Shown here: positions 1 to 8,919 of the stretch, piece after piece
How positions within the stretch are numbered: position 1 is the stretch's first letter
How the letters are laid out: every line of letters begins with the position of its first letter
NCBI GenBank assembly: GCA_907163375.1
Contig: CAJQUW010012959.1
Coordinates: 124,001 to 188,000 of the forward strand
Reading direction: 5' to 3'
Length of the DNA stretch: 64,000 nt
Source: Prostheceraeus crozeri
Taxonomy: Eukaryota; Platyhelminthes; Polycladida; Euryleptidae
Program-made: the position numbers and the translations under genes
Notes under the pieces: generated by a model
Told to the model about the DNA's origin: nothing
Databases searched by the model: none
Seen by the model: the letters and a program-made list of their open reading frames with translations, nothing else

Positions 1-2
1 TT

Positions 3-449
3 GAAAAATACTTAAGTCATCGTCCTCCAGGGGTTTCGCGATTATACCTTCGGCCATTAGTAAACGCGAGAGGAAATGTGTGGTATTCCGTTCAGCCGGT
101 AGGCTTGCACACAATTGAGTCTATGGTTGGCGACATAATGAAAAAGGCCGGATACAATGGATATCATGCCACTCATTCTTTGCGTGCTAGTTCGGCAACT
201 CGTATGTTTGCCGCAGGACTTGACAGTAAAATAATAATGAAAATGACAGGTCATCGTAGTGAAAAATGCGTTAACAGCTATAAACGCATTTTAAAAGACC
301 AAACAAATACCGCATCCTTGATAATTCAAGGAGCAGAAAAAAATGTCGATAGCAACCAGATTGATTTGAGTAATATTGGTGATGGACATTCTCGAAAAAA
401 CATAAAAATTATTACTTCCAGTGGGACTATACTCGAAATCGACCAGTAA
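3..449 (+). CDS. C-terminal half of a Crypton-type tyrosine recombinase (5' end outside the window)
   Basis: The frame is open from the window edge to a stop at 449 (about 148 codons). The segment HSLRASSATRMF followed by MTGHRS and SYKR gives the HxxR, H and Y residues that form the C-terminal active site of tyrosine recombinases. The sequence type, with RPPG near the start and KAGY before the active site, matches the Crypton-derived recombinases common in invertebrate genomes. These enzymes cut and rejoin DNA through the tyrosine. The N-terminal part lies to the left of the window, so completeness cannot be judged. No break is visible in the part seen. Confidence 0.8.
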   Translation, partial: EKYLSHRPPGVSRLYLRPLVNARGNVWYSVQPVGLHTIESMVGDIMKKAGYNGYHATHSLRASSATRMFAAGLDSKIIMKMTGHRSEKCVNSYKRILKDQTNTASLIIQGAEKNVDSNQIDLSNIGDGHSRKNIKIITSSGTILEIDQ

Positions 450-1030
450 ACTGTACGAGTGCATGAACGATCAGTTATCAATAGCCGTTGATTATTTGCC
501 ATGTATATTAATGACTTATTAAATTATAGGAAATGTTGAAACGTGATACTCTGTTTTAACTAGAATTTTTCTAGGGTTACTGCACATATATTATATTGTC
601 TGACTAAAAATAAGCCAACAACATGATATTACATCTAGCCTATCGAGAAAATTACATCAACTGTCGTCACATTTCTTAGATCAAAACGTTAACACTTTAA
701 ACGATGGCAAAAACAACTTGGACGGGCTCCTCCTGACATTTCAATGCCACTTGCGTAATTTACGCAAAAACCGCTAGTCTGATATTATATCTCTAGGGTT
801 CTTATGCATATAGATATTTTTCCGGACATTATCTGCTTAAGCATTGAAATCCCATTGGAACATACTGTACTGTGATAATGTACTGTCTCCATTGCCGCAA
901 TGCAAATTTTTGGATTATGCATATAATAATTTGAAGCCGCTAATGTCCTACTGAGTGATAGAAGGAGGTTATGGTGAAAGAAGATCCAATATTAAGAAGA
1001 TAAACAAGCACATATGATGTGATTATGTAT
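450..1030. other. No gene seen
   Basis: AT-rich sequence after the recombinase stop. I see no open frame, RNA gene or clear repeat in it; part may be the 3' tail of the Crypton. Confidence 0.5.
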
Positions 1031-1034
1031 TGGC

Positions 1035-1500
1035 ATGGAAACACCGTTTGTTGATAAACGTCATCCAGTTATATCTCGAGTTGGCAGACATCAGGGTAAA
1101 GACTCCTCTCAAACATTACCCAGTGTTACGGGAATGTTATATCTGTTTTATCTCCTAATGATTTGTTTCGTTCTATCGATACAGACAAGATGTATGTTTT
1201 GCCAAACAAATTTCGTGCTGAATTGCAAGCTTAGTGCAAAACCGATGAGCTTATTGGTCAGACAGAAAGTGCAGAAGAGTTTTTGAACCTGCTGGTACGA
1301 GGTTTTTCTGATGTTTTTCACACGAATGAAAAGCTGCTCAAAACACTGACCACGCTTAGCGTGTCTAGTTGTGGTTGTGAAAGATCTTTCTATACTCTCA
1401 AAAGAATTAAAAGATTTTCTAGGACGAGTACATGTCCGATGAGAGATGGTGTAGTTTGTCGTTTCTTTCCATTGAAAAAGAACTCATAGCCCGTATGATA
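1035..1500 (+). pseudogene. hAT transposase relic (C-terminal dimerisation domain)
   Basis: Around 1,330-1,430 the translation reads LLKTLTTLSVSS then CERSFYTLKRIK, the signature of the hATC dimerisation domain (usual form LPVSSAEAERSFSTLKRIK). After a frame change near 1,430 a second frame continues with DERWCSLSFLSIEKEL, the usual next block of the same domain. The upstream piece from 1,035 is in another frame and only weakly hAT-like. It is a decayed DNA transposon with at least two frame breaks; no terminal repeats were found. Confidence 0.65.
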
Positions 1501-2384
1501 TAAAGTGGCCCTGAAAAATGGCATTCAGATGTTATCGACATTTTTGCAACGTCAGAAAGAAGAATAGAATTGATGAAAAAATGAATGTTGAGTTGGAATG
1601 CTTTGTTTATTCTTCATCTAGAAGGTACAAGTGTACGGATGCTGTATATACTCGTATGCATTTTAAAACGATATGATAAAAGGCGAACATTTACATAATC
1701 GTTTGTAACTACCGTTTGCCTATTGATTCCAAGTTTAACAGGTTTAGGTGTTTACCTGGAATGAGAGACAATAATCGCCGATGATACATAGGCATATTGT
1801 TATATATGATGAGAAATTCATTCAGGAAGAGAGTTTTGCATTGATCAAGTATTTTATTGGTCAATTAGCAAACTGGTCGTATTGTAGACTACATGTATAT
1901 AAGTATTGTCAATCAGAATGATTATCATATTACAATATCAATGTACTGAAGATAAATATAATAGCAAAAATCTTCTTTTGCATAAAAACCTCCGGCACTG
2001 AGAAACAATTCTATTACGTATTGTGATGGTACTAAGCCCAGTTGGAAATAAAATTTATGTCAGTCCCAGACGAATAATTCGACTGTGGCATCGAAAGGGT
2101 TAATCGGTTAATCGACTGTGGATCGAAAGGGATCTCGAAACAAATCTGCTCTCGCTTCACACAGTGCATAAAAGAACTCCGTGCATTTTACATCCCATAA
2201 CATGAACGGGTTGGATTTCTTGTATATTAACTGAATACATTTTTAAACATACTTGGCGGAGGATTCGTTTCCAATCCAGCGTTGATTTTAGCTGAAGTGT
2301 TCTTGATTGAATTGTTCTTTAAGTGTGTGAGTATTTGACCGCTTGAATTTTATAATCCAGACTACATTATAAACTTCAAAATCG
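1501..2384. other. No gene seen
   Basis: AT-rich DNA without a convincing reading frame, RNA gene or repeat structure. Confidence 0.5.
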
Positions 2385-3100
2385 TTACAATATAGAACGC
2401 GTAATGTGTATTACGAAGATCAATAAACATTTTTCCACAAATATGCGAAAGTTCAGGCCTAGCATTGGCGATCCATACTTACATTCCCGCTCGCCACATC
2501 CTATTTTAGAATCCGACAACTGGCCTAGCATCAAAGCGTAAACGGAAGCTCCATAGTACCAAACAAAAACCGAGGATATTTTTACATGTTTCCGTCTGAC
2601 ACCCTCATACCTGGAATAGATGCTGACTTGCATACAGAAGAGAATGTCTTGCATGTCTTCTTAATATGAAGATAAACAATGCATTATCCTAGCTGCAAAA
2701 AAACAGCGCACTTTAATCGTGACATCACTGTACTGTAGGTACCTGTTGCAAAATCAGGACTTAGAACCTTTCCGCCATATACTATATATACTCTGGAAAA
2801 TAGAATGTTTGTAAGAAATTTCGCTACTTCGCATTCAGAGCTATAGAGCTAAAAAACAAATATAAACCGTATAGCAAGGCGACGTCGTTGAGACATAGCC
2901 ATCTATAAACAACTCTGTGTACAGATGCGGAAATATTTCTCATGTTTCAAATCGAGTATACATTGGGATACCAATCATCCAACACAGAACCAACGTTCGT
3001 ATAGTTAGCGATGTAGCGCTTATCATTCCATTGACCTCAAATTCGATTCGACACTCGCTAACATGGCAAATTTTTGATGAAATAAATACAATCAGTTCCA
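2385..3100 (-). pseudogene. Decayed paralogue of the apple/C-type lectin gene at 58.9-59.8 kb
   Basis: On the minus strand the fragment VRRKHVKI...YYGASVYAL lines up with IRQKHTKI...HYGTSVYAL of the intact lectin. DNA similarity continues upstream: TTTAATCGTGACATCACTGT at about 2,712 matches the lectin gene at 59,535, and the stretch at 2,985-3,075 matches DNA just 5' of the lectin start (59,810-59,900). The copy therefore includes the promoter side and is not a processed retrocopy. The lectin domain is lost after its first third and the frame is broken by several small changes. This is a segmental duplicate that has died. Confidence 0.7.
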
Positions 3101-3752
3101 TTACTTTAACATCAAGTCTCTCAACAAAGCAAGCGAAGACAAACAATCTATTTTTCATGAAATTAGCAATTCTTTCAAAGCCAAACAATAAATTTCAGTA
3201 GAGTTTCTGTTGACGCGGACTTCCCTGCAGATGAAGGATAACAAGCACGAAGAGGAATAGTCTGCATCCAGGGCGGCACCTGAATATTGTTGGTTCAAGA
3301 TGTTTGCACTGTGAAAGTCAAAAATGTCAGACGCTTTCGACGATCAGCCAAACTTTGCGCAATCATCCAATTTTCCAGTGTTTTCGCTCCATTACGGTAG
3401 GCCTATAGTTCAGGAAATATAAAATCTGATGCCCAAGTTCCCAAATTTTGTCAAGTAGCTGTGACAAAGGCTGTTGAAGGCTCAAGCAACTACTCCACCT
3501 AGTCATGATTGCCTACATCTATGTCTCTGACTGCATTGCTTTTTGCTTACTACACATAAGAGAACACACGCGCACTTTTCTTCGCTAATATTGACACAAT
3601 TAAACGTTTAGTGCTGGTATTCGTTTACTAACTCGATCGAAAAGCACTTAGCATAGATATCAATAACTAATTAACGTTGACTCATAGATGCAATCTCTGT
3701 ATACATACCGCAAGCCTATTTTTGTTACAGTATTTCATCAAGCTGTTGTGTT
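3101..3752. other. No gene seen
   Basis: Intergenic DNA up to the left end of virus-like element 1. The first part is the remote upstream region of the lectin pseudogene; nothing else is recognisable. Confidence 0.5.
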
Positions 3753-4514
3753 AGTAGTAATCCCATCCCAGGCGCAAGTCCAAAATGCGCAACCCCCCTC
3801 TGTCCGGCAGGTGAGGGAGTTCGCCAAGGATGTGTTGGGAGGAATGGGTCCGAGAGGAGGAAACGGGCCCCCCCCTCTGGAAGGAAGGCAGGAGTTTTCG
3901 GGTAAGGGTTGGGAAGGAAGGTGATGTGTGAGGGATAGAGTTGGAAAGAGGTGGGTGTTGATGGTGTGTGGAATGAGAAACGTTGGAAATCGTCATGAAG
4001 GAGGGTTTGGATTGGAAAGTGGAGTTCAGATGTAGAATCTGCGTGAAATGTTGGTTGGGGAAGGATTGAAGGAGGAGCAGCAAGGGGTAGAATCTCTGAA
4101 AACGTCAGAGTTGAAAAAGTCAGGTTTTGGGATGAGAAAGTCCATTTTTCGGTATGAAGGAGGTCTCGGATGGGAAAACGGAGTGCAAATTCGGACGTTT
4201 TGGCCACTTTTAGGTCTAGGAACGTCTTCCCAACTCAATCGGAGAGAAAAAGTTCTGACCCCCCCCCCTGCCAAACTTCCAACTTTGGTGTTAGAAATCG
4301 TAGAAAGTCGTGCAATAGCTCATTTAAAAGCTAAGAGTGAGAAAAATTCAGTGAAAAACATGGCTTCTTCGTATCTGCCTTCGTTTAGAGGTGAGACTTT
4401 ATTGAAATTTTGGACATTGACGAAAAAACGACAGAGTTAGAATTTTTATGAAAATCACTCTAGCGGGTGAAGCAAGCCTCGGACGGGAAAACAAAGACCA
4501 GATTTGGAATCAGC
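3753..4514. repeat. Left terminal region and inverted repeat of element 1
   Basis: The outer part (3,753-3,890) matches one unit of the terminal tandem repeat at the right end of element 2 (50,716-51,290). The inner part (4,206-4,514) is the inverse of 19,099-19,402, and the same module occurs in element 2 at about 31,690-32,030 and 50,100-50,460. It ends in a run of C at 4,260. The long reading frames here are low-complexity by-products, not genes. Confidence 0.8.
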
Positions 4515-5430
4515 GTCAAATTTGTAACAAATAATGTTCCGACCCCCCCTGCATGGATTGCCGATTGCATATTCACAGAATATATAAGAACGGGATCCGG
4601 AGAGGAATTTCACTAAGTTGAGGAACTGACTACAGGTAAGTCGTTTCTCTTGAGTTCCGATATCGGACTTCTGACTTTCCATTGCTGATGTCAGCTAAGG
4701 TGTCAGGCTTATAGGTTAGTCAGTATAGCATGACTGACCATTTGATGATAGTAGGCCGAAATCTTCAAACGGCTATAACTTTGCTTCTACAAGTCCTTTA
4801 GACTTGATTCAAAAAACATTCGACAGCTCTTGCTGTGCTGTAGGTGACAGACTACTTATAAACGTTTTATGAGTAGTACTAAAATACTGAAAAATTTAAA
4901 TTTATATTTAATGATAATAATTAAAGTTTTTGAATAAAAAGCAGTCGTTTATGAGTCTCAGTGACTTGGGTCGTTTCCTCTTGTAAATAACTCCACTGGT
5001 TTTCATGTCGAAACTGGGGCCCGGATACCAACACAGTGATATGACGCACGCTCTGTCCGATCGAGGTTGGATTTGTGGGTCGAGGCCTTGGAGCTGGGAT
5101 AAGATCCCCTCTGAGTAATGCCTGTAACGGATTCAAGAGCTTAACACCCAAACGGTTGCTGGCTTGCTATCAGGCCTTCTCCGTCTAGCCTCAGTAACTC
5201 AGGCTTGGCAACGTCTATCGTTTGTCATTGTAACTTGGTAAAAATGGGACGGTTACTGCAAGCATTGACGTCAAACATTTTCGCGTCATAGGGGATTCCG
5301 TCTTTGTGTTGGGAGTTGGTAACGGAAAGCACGGTGACTGCCGATGCCCATACATGGTAAAACTGCTGTTGTCAAGTCAAAAGCACGGCCAAATAAGGAA
5401 GGTCTGAATCATAGCTTTGCGCTCCCTGGG
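4515..5430. other. Non-coding block strongly conserved between elements 1 and 2
   Basis: This stretch reads nearly base for base like 32,020-32,930 in element 2 (and its mirror at about 49,180-50,100), although the gene that follows differs by about half its residues. It contains no convincing gene. It includes a TATATAAG-type box near 4,580 and a short GCTATCA box at about 5,166. Confidence 0.7.
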
Positions 5431-5438
5431 TATATAAA
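5431..5438 (+). promoter_or_regulatory. TATA box of gene A, copy 1
   Basis: TATATAAA lies 50 bp upstream of a GT donor at 5,489 in the sequence ACG-GTGAGTG. The same box and spacing are kept in both copies of element 2. Confidence 0.7.
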
Positions 5439-5488
5439 CCACGACTTTTCTCTAGTCTTCACTCCTGTTTCAAGTTGCAAGACGAACG

Positions 5489-5667
5489 GTGAGTGCTCTG
5501 ACAAGGTTTGCTATCAAACTTTGGGATTTAGGATAAAGCTAGGAATCATACCCTTTAACTTTGGTTGACGATTTTATTCCAACGTTTGCTATCAAATGTC
5601 TTTCAATGCATATCAGTAAGTAGTATCCTATAAACACTTGCAATCAAGTTTCACTCTATCTTTACAG
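5489..5667 (+). other. Leader intron of gene A, copy 1
   Basis: The donor is GTGAGTGCTC and the acceptor is TATCTTTACAG, 7 bp before the start codon at 5,675. Both are kept in element 2. The intron carries the boxes TTTGCTATCAA (about 5,508 and 5,586) and the variant TTGCAATCAAG (about 5,640). Confidence 0.6.
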
Positions 5668-5674
5668 AATTATC

Positions 5675-7054
5675 ATGACTAAGCAGTGTAATGCTAGAAT
5701 GCTGGTTGGAAAATGCAGCTGTGGCCGCATCGCACGAGGGAGCGATCTTAAGAAACATCTAAAAGCTAAAGAGGGGACGATGGGCCATGAGAGGAAAGTG
5801 ATCTTGAGGTTGTGTGTGTCTTGCCGGATATGTGCGATGTGGGATGAGGCAGAGTTTATGAAGGTGCATTTGCAGTGTGAGACTGGGAACATCGGAGAGA
5901 AGGGGTTTAAGTCGTGGTTTGAGGGAATATTGTTGGCAATGGAGGAGAATGATTAGGATGTAGCTTCGATTGCGAAGGGGATGGCTGAGAAGAGTGATGA
6001 GGATACGACTGAGAAAGTGGAGTTGAGAGCGGAGATTAGGAAGATTAGGAAGATTAGGAAGATTTGGATGCGGTAATGGAAGATTTGTTTGGGGATATAG
6101 CGCATTTGAAGGAAGAGTGGGACGCACAGGAAAAGAAAGACAGGGAGGAAGTTGTTGAGTCTGTAGCGACATAATCGCCTAGGAAAGAGGTGCATGATAT
6201 GGAGGCGTTTGTGAGGTTGAAGGATCGTATGATGGCTATGGAGAGTGTAAATAGAAAAGTTTTGAAGGAGAATGAAGAGGTGAAGGCTAAGGTTGAAGGT
6301 ATGAAGGTGATGAGAGGGGAGTTGGAGGAGATGCGAGTGAAGGAGCAGGAGTGGTTGAAGGAAAGGAGTGGTATGATGAAGCGAGTGAAGGCGGTTGAGG
6401 GCTCAGAGTTGGAGTTGATGCGTGAGAAGAATGAGGTGGAGCGCATGCGAGGTGTGATGGAGGAAGTGAAAGAGACGAAGGTGATCAACAGGCGGTTGTT
6501 GTCGGAAGTGGAGCGATTGCATGAGCGTGTGAAGTGTATAAAAAGAAGAGTGTATGAAGTCCATCTTCCCTTCTTTGAAAATAATGTGTGCGATGCCCCA
6601 TCCATTACAAGCGACCCAAATCAAACACAACAATGCTACGAGGGCGACGGAGTCCGATGTCTCCACATGAGTATGGACATTACCGGTCAGCTTGAAGACT
6701 TCGTCGTCCGAAAAATTCGAAAGAAGTTGCCCAGTAAGTTTCCTCAACATGATCACTTCCTTTCCGCCTCTAATCTCCTATTCTTTTTCTTTCAGAGTTT
6801 TTGCAGAAGTGAGAGTGTCGGTGGACGGAGAACGACCCATGGGCTCTTTTAAGGGCCAACCTTCTAATGCAGCTAAAGCGGTCCCAAGCCCGCCACATAT
6901 CTTCGGATATGGAATGCAGAGGGGAAGAAAAATGATGAATGGAATGAAGGGAGGACATTCATGCGCCACACGCAACACATCACAAACTTCTCTCTTTGCT
7001 AGTGAACAAGCTCTTGTCAGTGTCGTACAAAAGTTTTACTGCAGCACAGGTTGA
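5675..7054 (+). pseudogene. Gene A, copy 1: zinc-finger / coiled-coil protein of element 1 (fossil)
   Basis: Related to the genes at 33,191 and 48,921 in element 2. The N-terminus has CSCG...H and a second Cys/His cluster that could bind zinc. The middle is a long Lys/Glu-rich coiled coil (about 6,190-6,530). The end contains VYEVHLPFFENN and CYEGDGVRCLHM. A candidate intron follows, with donor GTAAGTTT near 6,735 and acceptor TTTCTTTCAG near 6,795. The copy is a fossil with a few breaks. It is about half identical in protein to element 2's version. The function is unknown; the layout suggests a DNA- or RNA-binding protein that self-associates. The family is not recognised. Confidence 0.55.
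6868..6930 (+). ncRNA. Shared 3' module with TTCG hairpin, copy 1
   Basis: A stretch of about 63 bp, starting TTCTAATGCAGC, recurs almost unchanged behind gene A and behind the unrelated acidic gene of element 2. It holds a perfect six-pair stem with a TTCG tetraloop (CATATC-TTCG-GATATG, 6,896-6,911). It may be a structured RNA element at transcript 3' ends. It can also be read as protein in gene A, so its role is uncertain. Confidence 0.45.
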
Positions 7055-7560
7055 TGTATAGTTAGAAAGTTTGATCATGACATTTATTCGTAAGTCTAGT
7101 CAGAAACTTTATCATGTTGTACAAAGGTTTTACTGCAGCACAGGTTGATGTATAGTTAGAAAGTTTGATCATGACGTTTATTCATAAGTCTAGTCAGAAA
7201 CTTTATCATGTTGTACAAAGGTTTTACTGCAGAACAGGTTGATGTATAGTTAGAAAAGTTTGATCATGATGTTTTATGAAACACAAGTGTTATGAAATGT
7301 AAGCGTTAGTGTAGTCAAATAATATTACCGCGACACCCGTTTGAGAAAGTAAAGTTTGATCATGACGTTTATTCGTGAGTGTCGTCAGAAAGTGTATCGT
7401 GGTTTGTAAAAGTTTTACTGCAACACAGGTTAATGTATAGTTAGAAAAGTTTGATCATGACGTTTTATGAAACACACATGTCATGAAATGCAGGCGTTAG
7501 TGTAGTCAACTAGTTTTTTACCGCGACGCACGTTTGTGAAAATAAAGTTTGATTATTGAC
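7025..7560 (+). repeat. Tandem repeat of about 94 bp downstream of gene A
   Basis: Units starting GTACAAAAG/GTACAAAGG lie at 7,025, 7,119 and 7,213, followed by more diverged copies to about 7,560. Each contains TTACTGCAGCACAGGTTGAT and AGTTTGATCATGA. Element 2 keeps a shorter version at about 34,545-34,990. Confidence 0.7.
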
Positions 7561-7849
7561 GTATGACTGAACGAACTCACCACAGCACTAGAAAGTTTTA
7601 GAAGGTTTTACTGCACAGTGTAGATTGTCTTGTAACTTACTTTCAGTGTTAGAAAGTTTTTTTGGAGACAGTTGTCAAATGTTTCCCTAATAGAAAATTC
7701 AAACTCCATAACTGGTAGATTAGCTTCATCAGGTTTACTAAAAGCAGTTTTCTACTGCAGTGAGACTGAGAGTTTAGAATGTTATATGAAAACAGTGTTC
7801 ACCACAGCGCTAGAAAGTGTAGCACAACACAAGTGTTATGAAAAATACT

Positions 7850-8143
7850 TTATTTGGTCTTTGATTTAACATCATTGAAACCCACTTTACTAATAGCAAT
7901 GACAATATGGTTTATTTCATTCAGAAGCAAATGATCGCCGTAACCATGAAAGTTGTCCATCCGAGAAATAATCTTCCACAGATGTCGTGTATAAAACTCA
8001 GAAGCATCAGTAACATATTCTTGTCCACAGGAAGGAAATTGAAAATCAACACTTTCCGCTACTTCACCTTGTGGAAAATGAATGTAATTTACATGTGCAA
8101 TTAAATGAGCTTTGATGAGACTGTCTTTGAAATAAGATATCAA
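7850..8143 (-). CDS. Family J protein, member 1 (97 residues, element 1)
   Basis: The product resembles the C-terminal half of the gene at 18,617-19,108: EFYTRHLWKIISRMDNFH matches DFYQRHMAKIASRLDSFH, and LLLNEINHI matches LLLCRIKHI. It also resembles 15,967-16,413. It is shorter than both at the N-terminus and may be a fragment. Its function is unknown, with no membrane segment or known motif. It lies convergent with gene A, with the 94-bp repeats between them. Confidence 0.5.
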   Translation of the reverse strand: MISYFKDSLIKAHLIAHVNYIHFPQGEVAESVDFQFPSCGQEYVTDASEFYTRHLWKIISRMDNFHGYGDHLLLNEINHIVIAISKVGFNDVKSKTK

Positions 8144-8441
8144 CTACGTAAATATTTTTCGTGTGTAGTCTAAACATGCTTCCAATTCTGTCTCCTCCCT
8201 TTGAAACTCAAGGATGTAATCTTGTATTAGGCCTCCGAAGCACTCTTGATGAAAACGAATCGTGCAATCATCATGTTTCAATGTATTGACTTCAGGTGCC
8301 ATGGTTGAGTCTATTGCTAAACATCATGTTTGCCAAACACGATTTCAAGAACGCGCTATAAATGTGCGTGCGCACATCGGGAACTATAGCTCGTCTGTGA
8401 TTGGACGAGAGGTCTCATCCATTCACCGCTTAGGAAAATCT

Positions 8442-8500
8442 TATAAAAGGCAGTGCACCAGCTCTGCTCTTCACATTTATCTTTCACAAGGTGAGTGTCG
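8442..8500 (+). promoter_or_regulatory. TATA box and leader of the polymerase gene
   Basis: TATAAAA at 8,442-8,448 is followed about 42 bp later by CACAAG and the donor GTGAGTGTCGG at 8,491. The plan is the same as for gene A. The leader intron again holds TGCTATCAA (about 8,510) and TTGCTATCAC (about 8,532). Confidence 0.65.
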
Positions 8501-8919
8501 GTGAGCTCCTGCTATCAAGTTGAATAGTCTCTTGCTATCACATCTTCTGCTCATAAAACATATCATCGCTGTAATACTTCCTTTGCTCGAGCGTTCCTTC
8601 GGGACCGCGGGTACTGCCGTAGAGGGATTGCGTCGCACGGGTTGTTCGTCGTTTGTTAGACTGAAACCTCTGAGCCGTTGCTCATGTTGGGCGTTCGACT
8701 TCATACTCAACCTGATGCTTTCTCTCGCCAGGTCAGAGTACTTCAGCCATTCGACAAAGGTTAGTCTTTATGATATAGAATAGAGTGAAATGTAACTCAT
8801 TAGATGTCACTTCAATGATTGTTCCCATGATAAACGTTGACTAGGTAAATGAAACGATTCTCATTTTCCTTTTCAGTGATTGAAGTTCAACAATTAATCC
8901 ACTACATCCTGCCAAGAAA

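Noticed and set aside
3688-4440. Long Pro/Ser/Gly-rich reading frames on both strands at 3.7-4.4 kb and 50.1-51.3 kb
   Set aside because: They overlap in several frames, change with repeat number and lie in terminal repeats; they are by-products of G/C-rich repeats.
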